Positions 55,552-64,000 of a stretch of DNA of 64,000 nucleotides are shown piece after piece (the first letter of the stretch is position 1; every line of letters begins with the position of its first letter). The DNA lies in NCBI GenBank assembly GCA_030949405.1, contig JAUZSN010000002.1:496001-560000 (forward strand). The letters are read 5' to 3'. The notes beneath the pieces were generated by a model. The model was not told where the DNA came from. It ran no database searches and worked only from the letters and a program-made list of their open reading frames with translations. The translations under genes were made by a program, and so were the position numbers. The stretch is from Methylococcales bacterium (GTDB lineage: Bacteria > Pseudomonadota > Gammaproteobacteria > Methylococcales > Methylomonadaceae).

Positions 55552-56748
55552 ATGGATATTCATGAATATCAAGCAAAAGAAATTCTAGCCCGTTATGGGG
55601 TGAAAACGCCTGAAAGTGGTTTGGCTTATAGTCCTGAACAAGCGATACAACAAAGCCATGAAATTGGTGGTGATCTTTGGGCGGTGAAAGCACAAATTCA
55701 TTCGGGCGCACGCGGTAAAGCAGGGGGCGTTAAAATTTGTAAAACGCATGATGAGATTGAGGCGGCGGCTGATTATATGCTAGGGCGTAAATTAGTGACC
55801 CATCAAACAGGTCCTGCGGGGAAAATTTGCGGTCGGCTTTATATTGAAGCGGGGACGGATATTGCTAAAGAACTTTATTTTTGTTTTTTAGTTGATCGGG
55901 TCTCTGAGCGTATCGTGATGGTAGGGTCTGCTCAAGGGGGGATGGAAATTGAAGAGTTAGCCGAATCAAACCCTGAGGCCATTACTAAAATTTATATTGA
56001 CCCCGCTGTGGGTTTATTAGATTTTCAAGCGCGTGAAATGGCGTTTGTTTTAGGCTTAGAATCCTCTCAAATTAGTCAAGCGGTTAAATTAATTCAGGGC
56101 TGTTATCATGCTATGCGTGATTTAGATGCCAATATGTTAGAAATTAACCCTTTAGTGGTGACTCCTAATGGTGAGTTAGTAGTCCTTGATGCCAAAATGG
56201 GGTTTGATGATAATGCCTTATTTCGCCAACAAAAAATTGCTGAGTTACGCGATAAAACGCAAGAAGATCCACGCGAAATGGCGGCCTCTGATCGGGGTTT
56301 AAGTTATGTCGGCTTAGACGGTGATATTGGCTGTATGATTAATGGAGCGGGCTTGGCAATGGCCACAATGGATATGATTAAATTGGCAGGGGGCGAGCCA
56401 GCTAACTTTTTAGATGTGGGCGGTGGTGCATCACCCGAACGAACTGAAAAAGCCTTCCGATTAGTGTTAGCCGATAAAAATGTTAAAGCCATGCTAGTTA
56501 ATATTTTTGCAGGAATTAATCGTTGTGATTGGATTGCAGAAGGTGTGGTTCATGCGGTTCAAAAAATTGATATGAAAATTCCTCTTATTGTTCGTTTGTC
56601 AGGCACTCATGTTGAAGCAGGACGAAAAATTATTGCTGAGAGTGGTTTACCTATTTTAACGGCGGAAACGTTGGCAGAAGCGGCGGAACTTGCAGTGAAG
56701 GCGCGTAATCAACAAGTGGCTAAAGAGCTGGCTGAGGAAGTGGCATAA
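55552..56748 (+). CDS. mtkA: Malate-CoA ligase (malate thiokinase) beta subunit
   Basis: A 398-residue ATP-grasp subunit homologous to SucC. It starts [12 protein letters not shown] with [17 protein letters not shown], carries L-E-I-N-P-L-V-V and [10 protein letters not shown], and ends with the CoA-ligase part [10 protein letters not shown]. Location between mcl and mtkB is what distinguishes it from succinyl-CoA synthetase. Together with MtkB it makes malyl-CoA from malate, ATP and CoA. Confidence 0.93.
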   Translation: MDIHEYQAKEILARYGVKTPESGLAYSPEQAIQQSHEIGGDLWAVKAQIHSGARGKAGGVKICKTHDEIEAAADYMLGRKLVTHQTGPAGKICGRLYIEAGTDIAKELYFCFLVDRVSERIVMVGSAQGGMEIEELAESNPEAITKIYIDPAVGLLDFQAREMAFVLGLESSQISQAVKLIQGCYHAMRDLDANMLEINPLVVTPNGELVVLDAKMGFDDNALFRQQKIAELRDKTQEDPREMAASDRGLSYVGLDGDIGCMINGAGLAMATMDMIKLAGGEPANFLDVGGGASPERTEKAFRLVLADKNVKAMLVNIFAGINRCDWIAEGVVHAVQKIDMKIPLIVRLSGTHVEAGRKIIAESGLPILTAETLAEAAELAVKARNQQVAKELAEEVA

Positions 56749-57635
56749 TGTCTATTTTTATTAATGAAAAAACTAGGATTATCATTCAAGGTTTTACAGG
56801 AAAAATTGGTACTTTTCACGCTCAAGACATGATTAATTATGGCTCTAATGTCGTGGGTGGGATTACGCCAGGCAAAGGAGGGCAAACCCATTTAGAGTTA
56901 CCTGTTTTTAATACGGTTAAAGAATCGGTGGAGCAAGAAGGGGCGGATGCCAGTATTATTTTTGTTCCGCCTGCTTATGCGGCTGACTCCATTATGGAGG
57001 CGGCGGAAGCGGGTATTAAATATTGTGTGGCGATTACGGATGGAATTCCTACGCAAGATATGATGAAAGTGAAGCAATATTTACGCAAATTTTCACCTGA
57101 AGAACGGATGATTTTAACAGGGCCTAATTGTGCAGGAACGATTAGCCCAGGAAAATCAATGCTGGGTATTATGCCAGGGCATATTTATACGGCAGGTAAT
57201 ATAGGCGTTGTTGGACGTTCAGGCACTTTAGGTTATGAAGCGGCTGACCAAATGAAACGGTTAGGCATTGGTATTTCAACATCAGTCGGTATTGGGGGTG
57301 ATCCCATTAATGGCAGCTCTCATCGTGACATCATGGCACAATTTGAACAAGATGATGAAACGAAAGTGGTGTTAATGATTGGTGAAATCGGTGGGCCTCA
57401 AGAAGTGGAGGCGGGGTTATTCGCCAAAGAAAGTATGAGTAAACCCGTGGTGGCTTATATTGCTGGATTAACAGCGCCTAAAGGGCGGCGTATGGGTCAT
57501 GCAGGAGCAATTATTTCGGAATCAGGGGAATCTGCGGCTGAAAAAGTTGAAATGCTGACTGAACTGGGTGTGACGATTGCACCGACGCCCGCAGCAATGG
57601 GTGAAACGGTTGCTCGTGTCTTAGCTGGACTTTAA
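56748..57635 (+). CDS. mtkB: Malate-CoA ligase (malate thiokinase) alpha subunit
   Basis: A 295-residue SucD homologue with a CoA-binding Rossmann domain (I-I-Q-G-F-T-G-K-I-G-T-F-H) and G-P-N-C-A-G-T-I-S-P-G, and the phosphohistidine loop G-R-R-M-G-H-A-G-A-I-I-S. It overlaps the last base of mtkA (ATAATG), so the subunits are translationally coupled. A hairpin terminator follows. Confidence 0.93.
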   Translation: MSIFINEKTRIIIQGFTGKIGTFHAQDMINYGSNVVGGITPGKGGQTHLELPVFNTVKESVEQEGADASIIFVPPAYAADSIMEAAEAGIKYCVAITDGIPTQDMMKVKQYLRKFSPEERMILTGPNCAGTISPGKSMLGIMPGHIYTAGNIGVVGRSGTLGYEAADQMKRLGIGISTSVGIGGDPINGSSHRDIMAQFEQDDETKVVLMIGEIGGPQEVEAGLFAKESMSKPVVAYIAGLTAPKGRRMGHAGAIISESGESAAEKVEMLTELGVTIAPTPAAMGETVARVLAGL

Positions 57636-57642
57636 TGAATGG

Positions 57643-57667
57643 AAGAGCCGATGATTTGTTGGCTCTT
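57643..57667 (+). terminator. Terminator hairpin after mtkB
   Basis: AAGAGCC (57643-57649) pairs with GGCTCTT (57661-57667) over an 11-nt loop, followed by a T-rich tract. It sits in the 46-bp spacer between the convergent mtkB and thiL stops. Confidence 0.6.
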
Positions 57668-57681
57668 ACTTTATCTATTTT

Positions 57682-58617
57682 TTATGAAAAATGCTCATAA
57701 CCTTGAGCATTCATGTTTATTATTTTGCCTTGGTATTGAATAGACATTTTTTTATCCGCCGTGATCATTCCAATTTGTTGGCAATCAATGTTTAATTGAG
57801 CCGCATTTTCGGGAGGAAGGGTAAAACAGAGCTGATAATCATCCCCTGCAATAAGGGGAAGTTGCCAATCCCCCGTCTTTTTAATATAGGTTTTTACGTC
57901 ATTAGAAAGAGGCAGTTTATCAAACTCTATTAACGCGCCTACGTTACTTTTTTCTAAAATATGTCCTAAATCGGCGACCACGCCATCCGATATATCTATA
58001 CACGCATGAGCAAGGTCTCTAATCGCTAAACCGTCATTAATACACGGTAACGGTTGATTAAATTGTTGTAGGGCGTGTGCTGGGTTCTCACAATAATAGC
58101 CTTGTTTTATCTTCAGCCCTAAGCCTGCATCGCCTATCTTTCCCGTGACATAAATTAAATCACCGATTTGTGCTTTTGAGCGGGTCATGGCTTTATTTTT
58201 TGGAACAACTCCCAAGGCTTGAACGGTTAACGTTAACGCGCCACGGGTTGTATCGCCGCCAATTAAATCGACGTTATAGTGATCGGCTAAGGATAAAAAG
58301 CCCTTAGAGAATTTAGCCAGCCAGTTTTCATTAATATGGGGCAAGGTTAAGGCTAAAGTAACCGAAACAGGTTTTGCGCCCATGCTGGCTAAATCGCTTA
58401 GATTAACGGCAAGTAATTTATGCCCTAAATGATAGGGATCAACCTCTTTAAAAAAATGTACATTTTCGACCATAGTATCGGTGGTAATTGCAAGCTGATA
58501 CCCGTCTGGAATGTCCATTAAGGCACAATCATCCCCAACCCCCAATTGATTGATAGGGTTTTTTAACGAGGGTTGGGTAAAAAACCGCTGTATGAGGCCA
58601 AATTCTGAAAGTGCCAT
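57682..58617 (-). CDS. thiL: Thiamine-monophosphate kinase
   Basis: A 311-residue AIRS/PurM-fold kinase converting thiamine phosphate to the diphosphate. Motifs: L-G-V-G-D-D-C-A-L near the start, T-T-D-T-M-V-E, N-L-S-D-L-A-S-M-G-A-K-P, L-I-G-G-D-T-T-R-G and C-I-D-I-S-D-G-V. It is the last gene of ribH-nusB-thiL, the usual order. A 24-bp gap separates it from nusB. Confidence 0.94.
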   Translation of the reverse strand: MALSEFGLIQRFFTQPSLKNPINQLGVGDDCALMDIPDGYQLAITTDTMVENVHFFKEVDPYHLGHKLLAVNLSDLASMGAKPVSVTLALTLPHINENWLAKFSKGFLSLADHYNVDLIGGDTTRGALTLTVQALGVVPKNKAMTRSKAQIGDLIYVTGKIGDAGLGLKIKQGYYCENPAHALQQFNQPLPCINDGLAIRDLAHACIDISDGVVADLGHILEKSNVGALIEFDKLPLSNDVKTYIKKTGDWQLPLIAGDDYQLCFTLPPENAAQLNIDCQQIGMITADKKMSIQYQGKIINMNAQGYEHFS

Positions 58618-58641
58618 TTTTTTAAATCAATAAATTGAAGG

Positions 58642-59079
58642 TTATTTTTTAGTTTTTGGCGACTTTATTTCGGCAGAGCGTTTTTTTTTGGCCACCTTAT
58701 CTAAAATACTATTAATGTATTTATGCGAGCCTTCCGCGCCAAAATGTTTGGCTAAATTAACCCCTTCATTAATAATTACTCGATAGGGAGTATCCAGAAA
58801 ATTAATCAGTTCATAAACGCCCAGCCTTAAAATAGCTCGTTCCACAGGATCAATTTTATTGACCTCGCGATCTACAAATTCAGCAAGCGCGTCATCAATA
58901 ACGTCTACTTGTTTAGGGACTCCATGAAAGATTTCTTTAAAGTAACTTTTTTGCGCGCCTTTTAAACGTTCTTCTTCAAGAAAATCCATTTCAATGGTGT
59001 TAAGGTTATTACCGGTCATTTGCCATTGATAAAGTGCTTGGACGGCACATTTTCGAGCATTGGTTTTTGCTTGACTCAT
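58642..59079 (-). CDS. nusB: Transcription antitermination factor NusB
   Basis: A 145-residue all-helical RNA-binding protein of rRNA antitermination. It has R-K-C-A-V-Q-A-L-Y-Q-W-Q near the N-terminus, D-P-V-E-R-A-I-L-R-L-G-V-Y-E-L and V-I-I-N-E-G-V-N-L-A-K-H-F-G. The C-terminal tail is Lys-rich. Its ATG follows the ribH stop directly with no gap. Confidence 0.95.
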   Translation of the reverse strand: MSQAKTNARKCAVQALYQWQMTGNNLNTIEMDFLEEERLKGAQKSYFKEIFHGVPKQVDVIDDALAEFVDREVNKIDPVERAILRLGVYELINFLDTPYRVIINEGVNLAKHFGAEGSHKYINSILDKVAKKKRSAEIKSPKTKK

Positions 59080-59559
59080 TTACAAGGCTTCCAAGTTATT
59101 AAATAAACTCACCATTTCGATCGCCGACATCGCCGCCTCTCCACCTTTATTACCTGCCTTTGTCCCTGCACGTTCAATGGCTTGTTCTATTGTATCCACG
59201 GTTAAAACTCCAAAACTGACAGGAATGTCGTACTGTAAAGAAACTTGGGCAATGCCCTTAACACATTCGCCTGCAACGTATTCAAAATGGGGTGTTCCCC
59301 CGCGAATAACCGCGCCTAAAGCAATGATGGCATCATATTTTTTCATGGCCGCAACTCGTTGAACCACCATCGGTAATTCAAACGCACCAGGGGCTTTGAT
59401 AAGATCAATATCATCTTTGTTAGCACCATGACGGACCAAGGTATCAATAGCTCCGCCTTCAAGTTGTTGGACAATAAAACTATTAAAACGGGAGGCGACA
59501 ATGCAAAATTTACTCCCTTGTATAGTGAGGTTTCCTTCAATAATGTTAATGTGTGGCAT
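59080..59559 (-). CDS. ribH: 6,7-dimethyl-8-ribityllumazine synthase
   Basis: A 159-residue enzyme condensing the ribityl-pyrimidine with dihydroxybutanone phosphate, the penultimate riboflavin step. Motifs: [33 protein letters not shown] and [12 protein letters not shown]. Flavin supply is relevant to the ApbE cassette elsewhere in this window, though not specifically linked. ribBA, often upstream, is absent here. Confidence 0.96.
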   Translation of the reverse strand: MPHINIIEGNLTIQGSKFCIVASRFNSFIVQQLEGGAIDTLVRHGANKDDIDLIKAPGAFELPMVVQRVAAMKKYDAIIALGAVIRGGTPHFEYVAGECVKGIAQVSLQYDIPVSFGVLTVDTIEQAIERAGTKAGNKGGEAAMSAIEMVSLFNNLEAL

Positions 59560-59598
59560 AATTTTTGTGGGTAAATAATATAAAAATAAAAATAGTTT

Positions 59599-60160
59599 TT
59601 AGCTAATATCTTGAAAAAAATGAGACAAACTTTCAATGGTTGCAGCTTTTTTTAATAAGGGAAAGAGAGACGGTTCATTGAGGTTGAATAATAATTGTTT
59701 TTGTTGAACGGACAGGGGATCAAAACGAGATTCTAAAACAATAATGAGAGAACTTAACGTTGCTTCGGTTCGCCCTTCAGTACGCCCTTGGCTGCGTCCT
59801 TCAGTACGCCCCTCTACTAGCCCCGCTATTTTTCCTTCCGCTTGGCCTTTAATAAAATAACTTTGAGCATACGGCTCTTTAGTTGCATCTATCATGGTTT
59901 TTACCTCATTAATTGATTGGTAAATATGCTCGAGTTGTTGGTAATCATCCAATGATTTTTTACCGCGAAAAACAAGCTGTTTAAACCAATTCAGTTTTTT
60001 TGTAATGTTTAGAAACAAAGGATTTATCAATTTTTTGGCAATGGGTAAAATCAATTTCTTTAACCCAATCTTCGGTAACAAAAGTTTCAATGAGTTCACG
60101 AAAAAATTGTTTATTAGAAAATAATCGCTTGTAACCTTTATCATGTAAATTTTCAGGCAC
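59599..60160 (-). pseudogene. Rpn/YhgA-like PD-(D/E)XK nuclease remnant with internal deletion
   Basis: From a GTG at 60160 the minus strand reads V-P-E-N-L-H-D-K-G-Y-K-R-L-F-S-N-K-Q-F-F-R-E-L and on to S-K-H-Y-K-K-T-E-L-V before a stop, the classic start of Rpn-family nucleases. In another frame the DNA continues N-W-F-K-Q-L-V-F-R-G-K-K-S-L-D-D-Y-Q-Q-L-E-H-I-Y-Q-S, the usual C-terminal part of the same family, followed by E-G-R-T-E-G-R repeats. Roughly 100 or more central residues, with the nuclease core, are missing, and the join is out of frame near 60008-60018. I therefore call it a decayed recombination-promoting nuclease gene. The ORF 59599-60144 is an artefact of this fusion. Confidence 0.75.
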
Positions 60161-60161
60161 G

Positions 60162-60782
60162 TTACATTAATCCTAAAATTTTATAATTTCCTTTGGTTTT
60201 TAAAATGAGTCTTATGGGCGATTGGGTTTTATTTTCCCAATACCAGCCATGTGATCCTGCAAAGGGTGTGGTTAATGTTCCACTGGATTTATTATCGGTA
60301 GTGAGTTTGTAGCTTTTAAAATAGCCTGTGGTATTGCCTTTGGGTTCACCATGAAAATCAAAATGCAGCTTTTCACCCTCAGTTTGCCATTCAAAACCTA
60401 AATTTTCACCTTTTTCAAGATAAAATTTATATTCTAATCCTTTCATTGCAGGAACGATAATAGTCACCGTATCTATCCACATATTTTCCAAATCACGTTT
60501 AATTTCGGCCATTTGTGCTTCAACGCGCTTGGGGTCAACTACGGTAATATTAATCGCATCGGGTATATGGGATTTAGGATGCCCCGAAATAGCAGGCGTT
60601 GATTTTTTTGTCGGGGCAAGCTGGTTTAGCCCCATTATTTTTCCCAGCCCTGTGGGGTCAATATTATATTCGGCGGGTAACACTGCAACCACGAGTATAA
60701 TAAGGGCTAATAGACTGGCCAATGCCGTAGAAATAAACAGTGTTTTAAGGGAGTGTACTGGGGGAGTAAATTCATTCATCAT
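60162..60782 (-). CDS. Single-pass membrane-anchored protein paired with HupE
   Basis: A 206-residue protein with one N-terminal membrane helix (about 15-35, L-A-S-L-L-A-L-I-I-L-V-V-A-V-L) and an extracytoplasmic domain of beta character containing G-L-E-Y-K-F-Y-L-E-K-G-E, F-E-W and F-A-G-S-H-G-W-Y-W-E-N. Such anchor proteins are often found beside HupE/UreJ-like permeases, as here where the HupE-type stop directly precedes its start. The role is unknown; assistance to a metal permease is a guess from context. Confidence 0.65.
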   Translation of the reverse strand: MMNEFTPPVHSLKTLFISTALASLLALIILVVAVLPAEYNIDPTGLGKIMGLNQLAPTKKSTPAISGHPKSHIPDAINITVVDPKRVEAQMAEIKRDLENMWIDTVTIIVPAMKGLEYKFYLEKGENLGFEWQTEGEKLHFDFHGEPKGNTTGYFKSYKLTTDNKSSGTLTTPFAGSHGWYWENKTQSPIRLILKTKGNYKILGLM

Positions 60783-61532
60783 TTAAGTAGAGATCAAATA
60801 GCCTGTTAATTGGTAGCCGAATAAAACAAAACCCCCTGTCATTAGCAAGGTATTCGTTGTCGTTGAAAAATGATAATAACTTTTATGTCGTCGCCAAAAT
60901 CCAAGCGCGATTAAAATAAAAAAGAGAGCGATAAATTGACCCAGTTCTACGCCGATATTAAAGGCTATCAAGTTTTTCCATAGGGCTTGTTGCGGTAAAT
61001 TAAAATCCTGTAATTTAGTCGCTAGGCCAAAGCCATGACATAAGCCAAAAATAACCACCGCTACTTTCGTATTGGGTTGGAAGCCTAGTAATCGTTTAAA
61101 GCCACCTAAATTATCAAAGCCTTTATAGACAATAGATAAGCCAATAATAGCATCAATTAAATACGCATTGACGGCAATATTTTCTAAAACGCCAAAGAGT
61201 AAGGTAATACTATGTCCGAGGGTGAATAAGCTGACATAGATTAATATATCTTTTGGGCGAAATAAAAAGAAAATAACCCCAACTAGAAATAATAAATGAT
61301 CGTAACCTGTCACCATGTGTTTTGCACCAATATATAAAAAAGGTGCAATCGCCAGCCCTTGCTGGTTACGCAAAAAATCTTCGGTATGGCTATCAACACC
61401 ATGCGCGAAAAGATTAAAACTTGCCAAGAGTAGCAATAAAAGTAGGCTATAAAATCGGACTGAAGAGGATAGTATTCGGGGCCTTTGCAAAATTTTGTTA
61501 CCTAAAATCAAAATAAGCTGACTATTATACAC
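60783..61532 (-). CDS. HupE/UreJ-type membrane protein (metal permease-like)
   Basis: A 249-residue polytopic protein with about seven helices. Conserved family elements are the exported N-terminal A-H-G-V-D-S-H, G-x-x-H-M-V-T-G-Y-D-H-L-L-F-L, T-L-G-H-S-I-T-L and L-C-H-G-F-G-L-A-T-K-L. The histidines in H-M-V-T-G-Y-D-H resemble the nickel/cobalt-binding motif of HupE. The start is uncertain: GTG at 61532 is the longest frame, but the signal-like stretch begins only near residue 24 (S-V-R-F-Y-S-L-L-L-L-L). It forms a pair with the anchor protein. Confidence 0.72.
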   Translation of the reverse strand: MYNSQLILILGNKILQRPRILSSSVRFYSLLLLLLLASFNLFAHGVDSHTEDFLRNQQGLAIAPFLYIGAKHMVTGYDHLLFLVGVIFFLFRPKDILIYVSLFTLGHSITLLFGVLENIAVNAYLIDAIIGLSIVYKGFDNLGGFKRLLGFQPNTKVAVVIFGLCHGFGLATKLQDFNLPQQALWKNLIAFNIGVELGQFIALFFILIALGFWRRHKSYYHFSTTTNTLLMTGGFVLFGYQLTGYLIST

Positions 61533-61571
61533 CGCTAATGATTTCAGCTTTTTAATAAATAAAGGACATTA

Positions 61572-64000
61572 ATGATGGATATTGAAAACTTTCAGCCCGA
61601 ATCAACCGCATTAAAAACGGGCATTAATTTAATTGAAGCCAGTGCAGGGACAGGAAAAACCTATACGATTGCTCTGTTAGTTTTACGTTTTATCGTTGAA
61701 AAAAATATTAAGATTGAGCAATTATTAGTGGTGACGTTTACTAAAGCAGCCACTGAAGAGCTAAAAGACCGCATTCGTTTACGTTTAGCGGAAGCCAAAA
61801 GACTCACCGAAGGCCGTGAAAAAAACAGTGCGTTGAATGAATGGTGGGAAGGTTTAAGTGCTAACGATAAATTATCAGCAAAAGCGCGTTTAGACACAGC
61901 CTTATTAAATATAGATCAGGCAGGAATTTTTACTATTCATGGTTTTTGCCAGCGTGTTTTAACAGAGTATGCACTCGAAAGCGGTCAATTATTTAAGTTT
62001 GAATTAACAACCGATAGTTTAACGATTAAACAAAGCTGTGCTGATGATTATTGGCGAAAACAACTCTATCCACGGACAGCCTTGCAGGTTTCATTGTTAA
62101 CGGCGTATTATCAAACGCCGAGTGAATTATTAGCCAGTGTCGCTACCGTTTCTTCATCGGCTGATGTTATTCCAAAAGGGGGGAATTTAGAGGCGTTATT
62201 AACGCACTGTGAACAACTTATTAATCAAGCAGAGTCTCAGTTTGAGTCTATTTATAAAACTTTAACACAGGCTTTTCAGGATGAAAAATTTAAAAAAAGC
62301 TATGTGAAAATTTTTGAAACCTTAGCGAAAACCTTACATTCTTGGCTAAAGGGCGAAGCACTCGCACTACCTGAAATTGACGCGTTAGATTTATTCAGCG
62401 ATCAGATGATTTATCAGGCCTTAAATGGGGCTAAATTTAGAAAAACAAAATTACAAAGCACGGATGAACGTAAAGCAGAATACATTGCAACGCTCACGAT
62501 TGAAAACAGTGCTTTTAATGAATTGTTTGATGCCATTAATCAGGTAAGCTTACATTTTCGCTTAGGCTTGGTGAATGATTTACAGACACGGCTTGATGTG
62601 TATTTACAGCCGTTAAATCAGCTGACATTTGATGATTTAATTACCCATTTATCCACAGCGATTCGTCATGACAAACAAAAGCAGTTAATTAATCTTTTAC
62701 GGCAACGATTTCAGGTGGCTTTAATTGACGAATTTCAGGATACCGACGAACAGCAATGGCAAATTTTTAGCGCGTTATTTGCAGAATCCGCTCATTTTAT
62801 GTATTTAATCGGTGATCCTAAACAGGCTATTTATAAATTTCGAGGGGCGGATATATTTTCGTATTTTACGGCGAAAGATCAAGCACAACATCCCTTTACC
62901 TTAGCGCGTAATTGGCGGTCTCATCCTAACTTAGTCAACGCGGTGAATCGACTTTTTTCCCGCAAAGAGGCTTTTGTATTTGAAAAACTTTCTTTTTATA
63001 ACGTTGATCCTGCCCTTGAAACCTCCGCAGGTGAGATTTATTATCAGCAAGAAATCTGTGCGCCGATGATGTTATGGCAGCTCGGTGAAAGTGACAGTAA
63101 TACGGGGGACTGGACCAGTGGCAAAGCGGCGAAAGTGATTAAAATTGCGGTGGTCAATGAAGTGGTTGATTTATTAACAAATGATTATTTTTTGAAACAA
63201 AAGGCTGAAAAAATAAAGATCGCCCCTAAAGCCATCGCTATTTTAGTGAGAAGCAATCAACAAGCCAGTGATTATCAATTGGCCTTACAACAGCGGGGTG
63301 TTCCAGCGGTTATTAATAGCACGCAATCGGTGTTTGCATCGCCACAAGCTTTTGAGTTGTACCAGCTTTTAGAAGCGGTTGCCTTAATAACCGATATTTC
63401 ACGTTTAAAACAAGCATTAGCCTTAGATTGGTTTGGTTTACAGGGCCAATCATTCTATGCCTTGATGAATAATGAAATCGAATTAGATGGCTGGGTTTCA
63501 CGGTTTAATGATTACCATTTATTATGGCAACAACACGGTTTAATGGTGATGATGTCCCGCTTATTAGCTCACGAACGTGTTTATCAACATTTATCGACCC
63601 ACCCGTTAGCCGAACGTAGTTTAAGTAATTTAAATCATTTGATCGAATTAGTGCAGCAAGTTGAAATGGAGCAAACATTAGGCGTCCATAAAACCTTGGA
63701 TTATTTAGCCCATGCGATTCAACAAGCAGAACACGGAAGTTCGGAAGAGCAACAATTACGTCTTGAGAGTGATGACGACGCGGTTAAAATTGTCACGATG
63801 CACCGTTCTAAAGGCTTGGAATATCAAATTGTTTTTTGTCCTTTTTTATGGCAAAGCAATGAGCGACTCAAGCAAGAAAAGGAATTAATTAACTGTCATA
63901 CTTCGGGGAGAATGATTACCGATTTAGGGTCATCAAAATTTGAGAAGCATAAATTAATGGCGTTAAATGAGCAATTAGCTGAAGATTTACGCATTTTATA
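61572..64000 (+). CDS. recB: Exodeoxyribonuclease V beta subunit RecB, cut by the window end
   Basis: An open frame of about 809 codons with no stop before the window edge. It begins M-M-D-I-E-N-F after an AAAGGA site (ATGs at 61572 and 61575). UvrD-family motifs in order: I-E-A-S-A-G-T-G-K-T-Y-T (Walker A), V-V-T-F-T-K-A-A-T-E-E-L, F-T-I-H-G-F-C-Q-R, A-L-I-D-E-F-Q-D-T-D (Walker B), G-D-P-K-Q-A-I-Y-K-F-R-G-A-D, N-W-R-S, V-T-M-H-R-S-K-G-L-E-Y, and the last bases E-D-L-R-I-L-Y lead into motif VI. The C-terminal nuclease domain is outside the window. recC and recD are not in view. Confidence 0.94.
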   Translation, partial: MMDIENFQPESTALKTGINLIEASAGTGKTYTIALLVLRFIVEKNIKIEQLLVVTFTKAATEELKDRIRLRLAEAKRLTEGREKNSALNEWWEGLSANDKLSAKARLDTALLNIDQAGIFTIHGFCQRVLTEYALESGQLFKFELTTDSLTIKQSCADDYWRKQLYPRTALQVSLLTAYYQTPSELLASVATVSSSADVIPKGGNLEALLTHCEQLINQAESQFESIYKTLTQAFQDEKFKKSYVKIFETLAKTLHSWLKGEALALPEIDALDLFSDQMIYQALNGAKFRKTKLQSTDERKAEYIATLTIENSAFNELFDAINQVSLHFRLGLVNDLQTRLDVYLQPLNQLTFDDLITHLSTAIRHDKQKQLINLLRQRFQVALIDEFQDTDEQQWQIFSALFAESAHFMYLIGDPKQAIYKFRGADIFSYFTAKDQAQHPFTLARNWRSHPNLVNAVNRLFSRKEAFVFEKLSFYNVDPALETSAGEIYYQQEICAPMMLWQLGESDSNTGDWTSGKAAKVIKIAVVNEVVDLLTNDYFLKQKAEKIKIAPKAIAILVRSNQQASDYQLALQQRGVPAVINSTQSVFASPQAFELYQLLEAVALITDISRLKQALALDWFGLQGQSFYALMNNEIELDGWVSRFNDYHLLWQQHGLMVMMSRLLAHERVYQHLSTHPLAERSLSNLNHLIELVQQVEMEQTLGVHKTLDYLAHAIQQAEHGSSEEQQLRLESDDDAVKIVTMHRSKGLEYQIVFCPFLWQSNERLKQEKELINCHTSGRMITDLGSSKFEKHKLMALNEQLAEDLRIL

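Noticed and set aside
59599-60144. Apparent 181-residue protein with hydrophobic N-terminus and E-G-R repeats
   Set aside because: Its first 55 residues are an out-of-frame reading of the Rpn N-terminal coding region; only the C-terminal part is genuine family sequence, so I annotated one pseudogene instead.
61661-61897. Minus-strand frame within recB
   Set aside because: It overlaps conserved RecB helicase motifs on the plus strand and has no recognisable features.

Overview
The window comes from the chromosome of an AT-rich gammaproteobacterial (type I, Methylococcales-like) methanotroph. The diagnostic evidence is a complete particulate methane monooxygenase operon, pmoC-pmoA-pmoB (43371-46351), and the malyl-CoA lyase / malate thiokinase genes mcl-mtkA-mtkB of the partial serine cycle (54564-57635). 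The housekeeping clusters are also gammaproteobacterial: fabA-fabB, pilMNOPQ-aroK-aroB-damX-hemE, rpoZ-spoT-ridA and ribH-nusB-thiL. I did not count GC or run any search; every call rests on reading the translated sequence.

Layout. 1-2.6 kb: the C-terminal part of a large Ig/cadherin-like repeat protein cut by the window edge. 2.7-9.2 kb: PHP phosphoesterase, ABC exporter, Slt transglycosylase, fabAB. 9.4-11.6 kb: three c-type cytochrome genes, NirC-like, a small monohaem cytochrome and a cytochrome cd1/NirN-like protein, with no other haem d1 genes in view. 11.6-13.3 kb: a long spacer with a 96-bp MITE-like element, then a MarR regulator whose domain is duplicated in tandem. 13.3-19.9 kb: a minus-strand block with a methyltransferase, a PAP2 phosphatase, dsbD, and an apbE-DUF3570-DUF4266-TlpA cassette that looks like a periplasmic/outer-membrane flavinylation system. 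20.2-27.3 kb: an APH-type kinase next to a frameshifted 2-oxoglutarate dioxygenase, recQ, gshA, an OB-fold-like periplasmic protein, and a frameshifted Popeye-type protein. 27.3-41 kb: mrcA, the type IV pilus operon with aroKB, damX and hemE, and a frameshifted SLC13 transporter. 41-46.4 kb: DUF411, glk, a small membrane-anchored protein, and pmoCAB with a structured leader, intergenic hairpins and a strong terminator. 46.5-54.2 kb: rpoZ, spoT, ridA, mfd, desaturase. 54.5-64 kb: mcl-mtkAB, thiL-nusB-ribH, an Rpn-nuclease remnant, a HupE-type membrane pair, and the N-terminal three quarters of recB, which runs off the window.

How the genes connect. Methane oxidation (pmoCAB) and C1 assimilation (mcl-mtkAB) lie about 8 kb apart in separate transcription units, each with a plausible promoter. 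The most interesting accessory block is DsbD (reductant import to the periplasm) beside a TlpA thioredoxin, a Cys-tailed lipoprotein (DUF4266), an apparent outer-membrane barrel (DUF3570) carrying two ApbE-type FMN-attachment motifs, and ApbE itself. Three genes carry one surplus base in a homopolymer run. This may be real decay, slippage or an assembly artefact, and it matters for anyone using these gene models.
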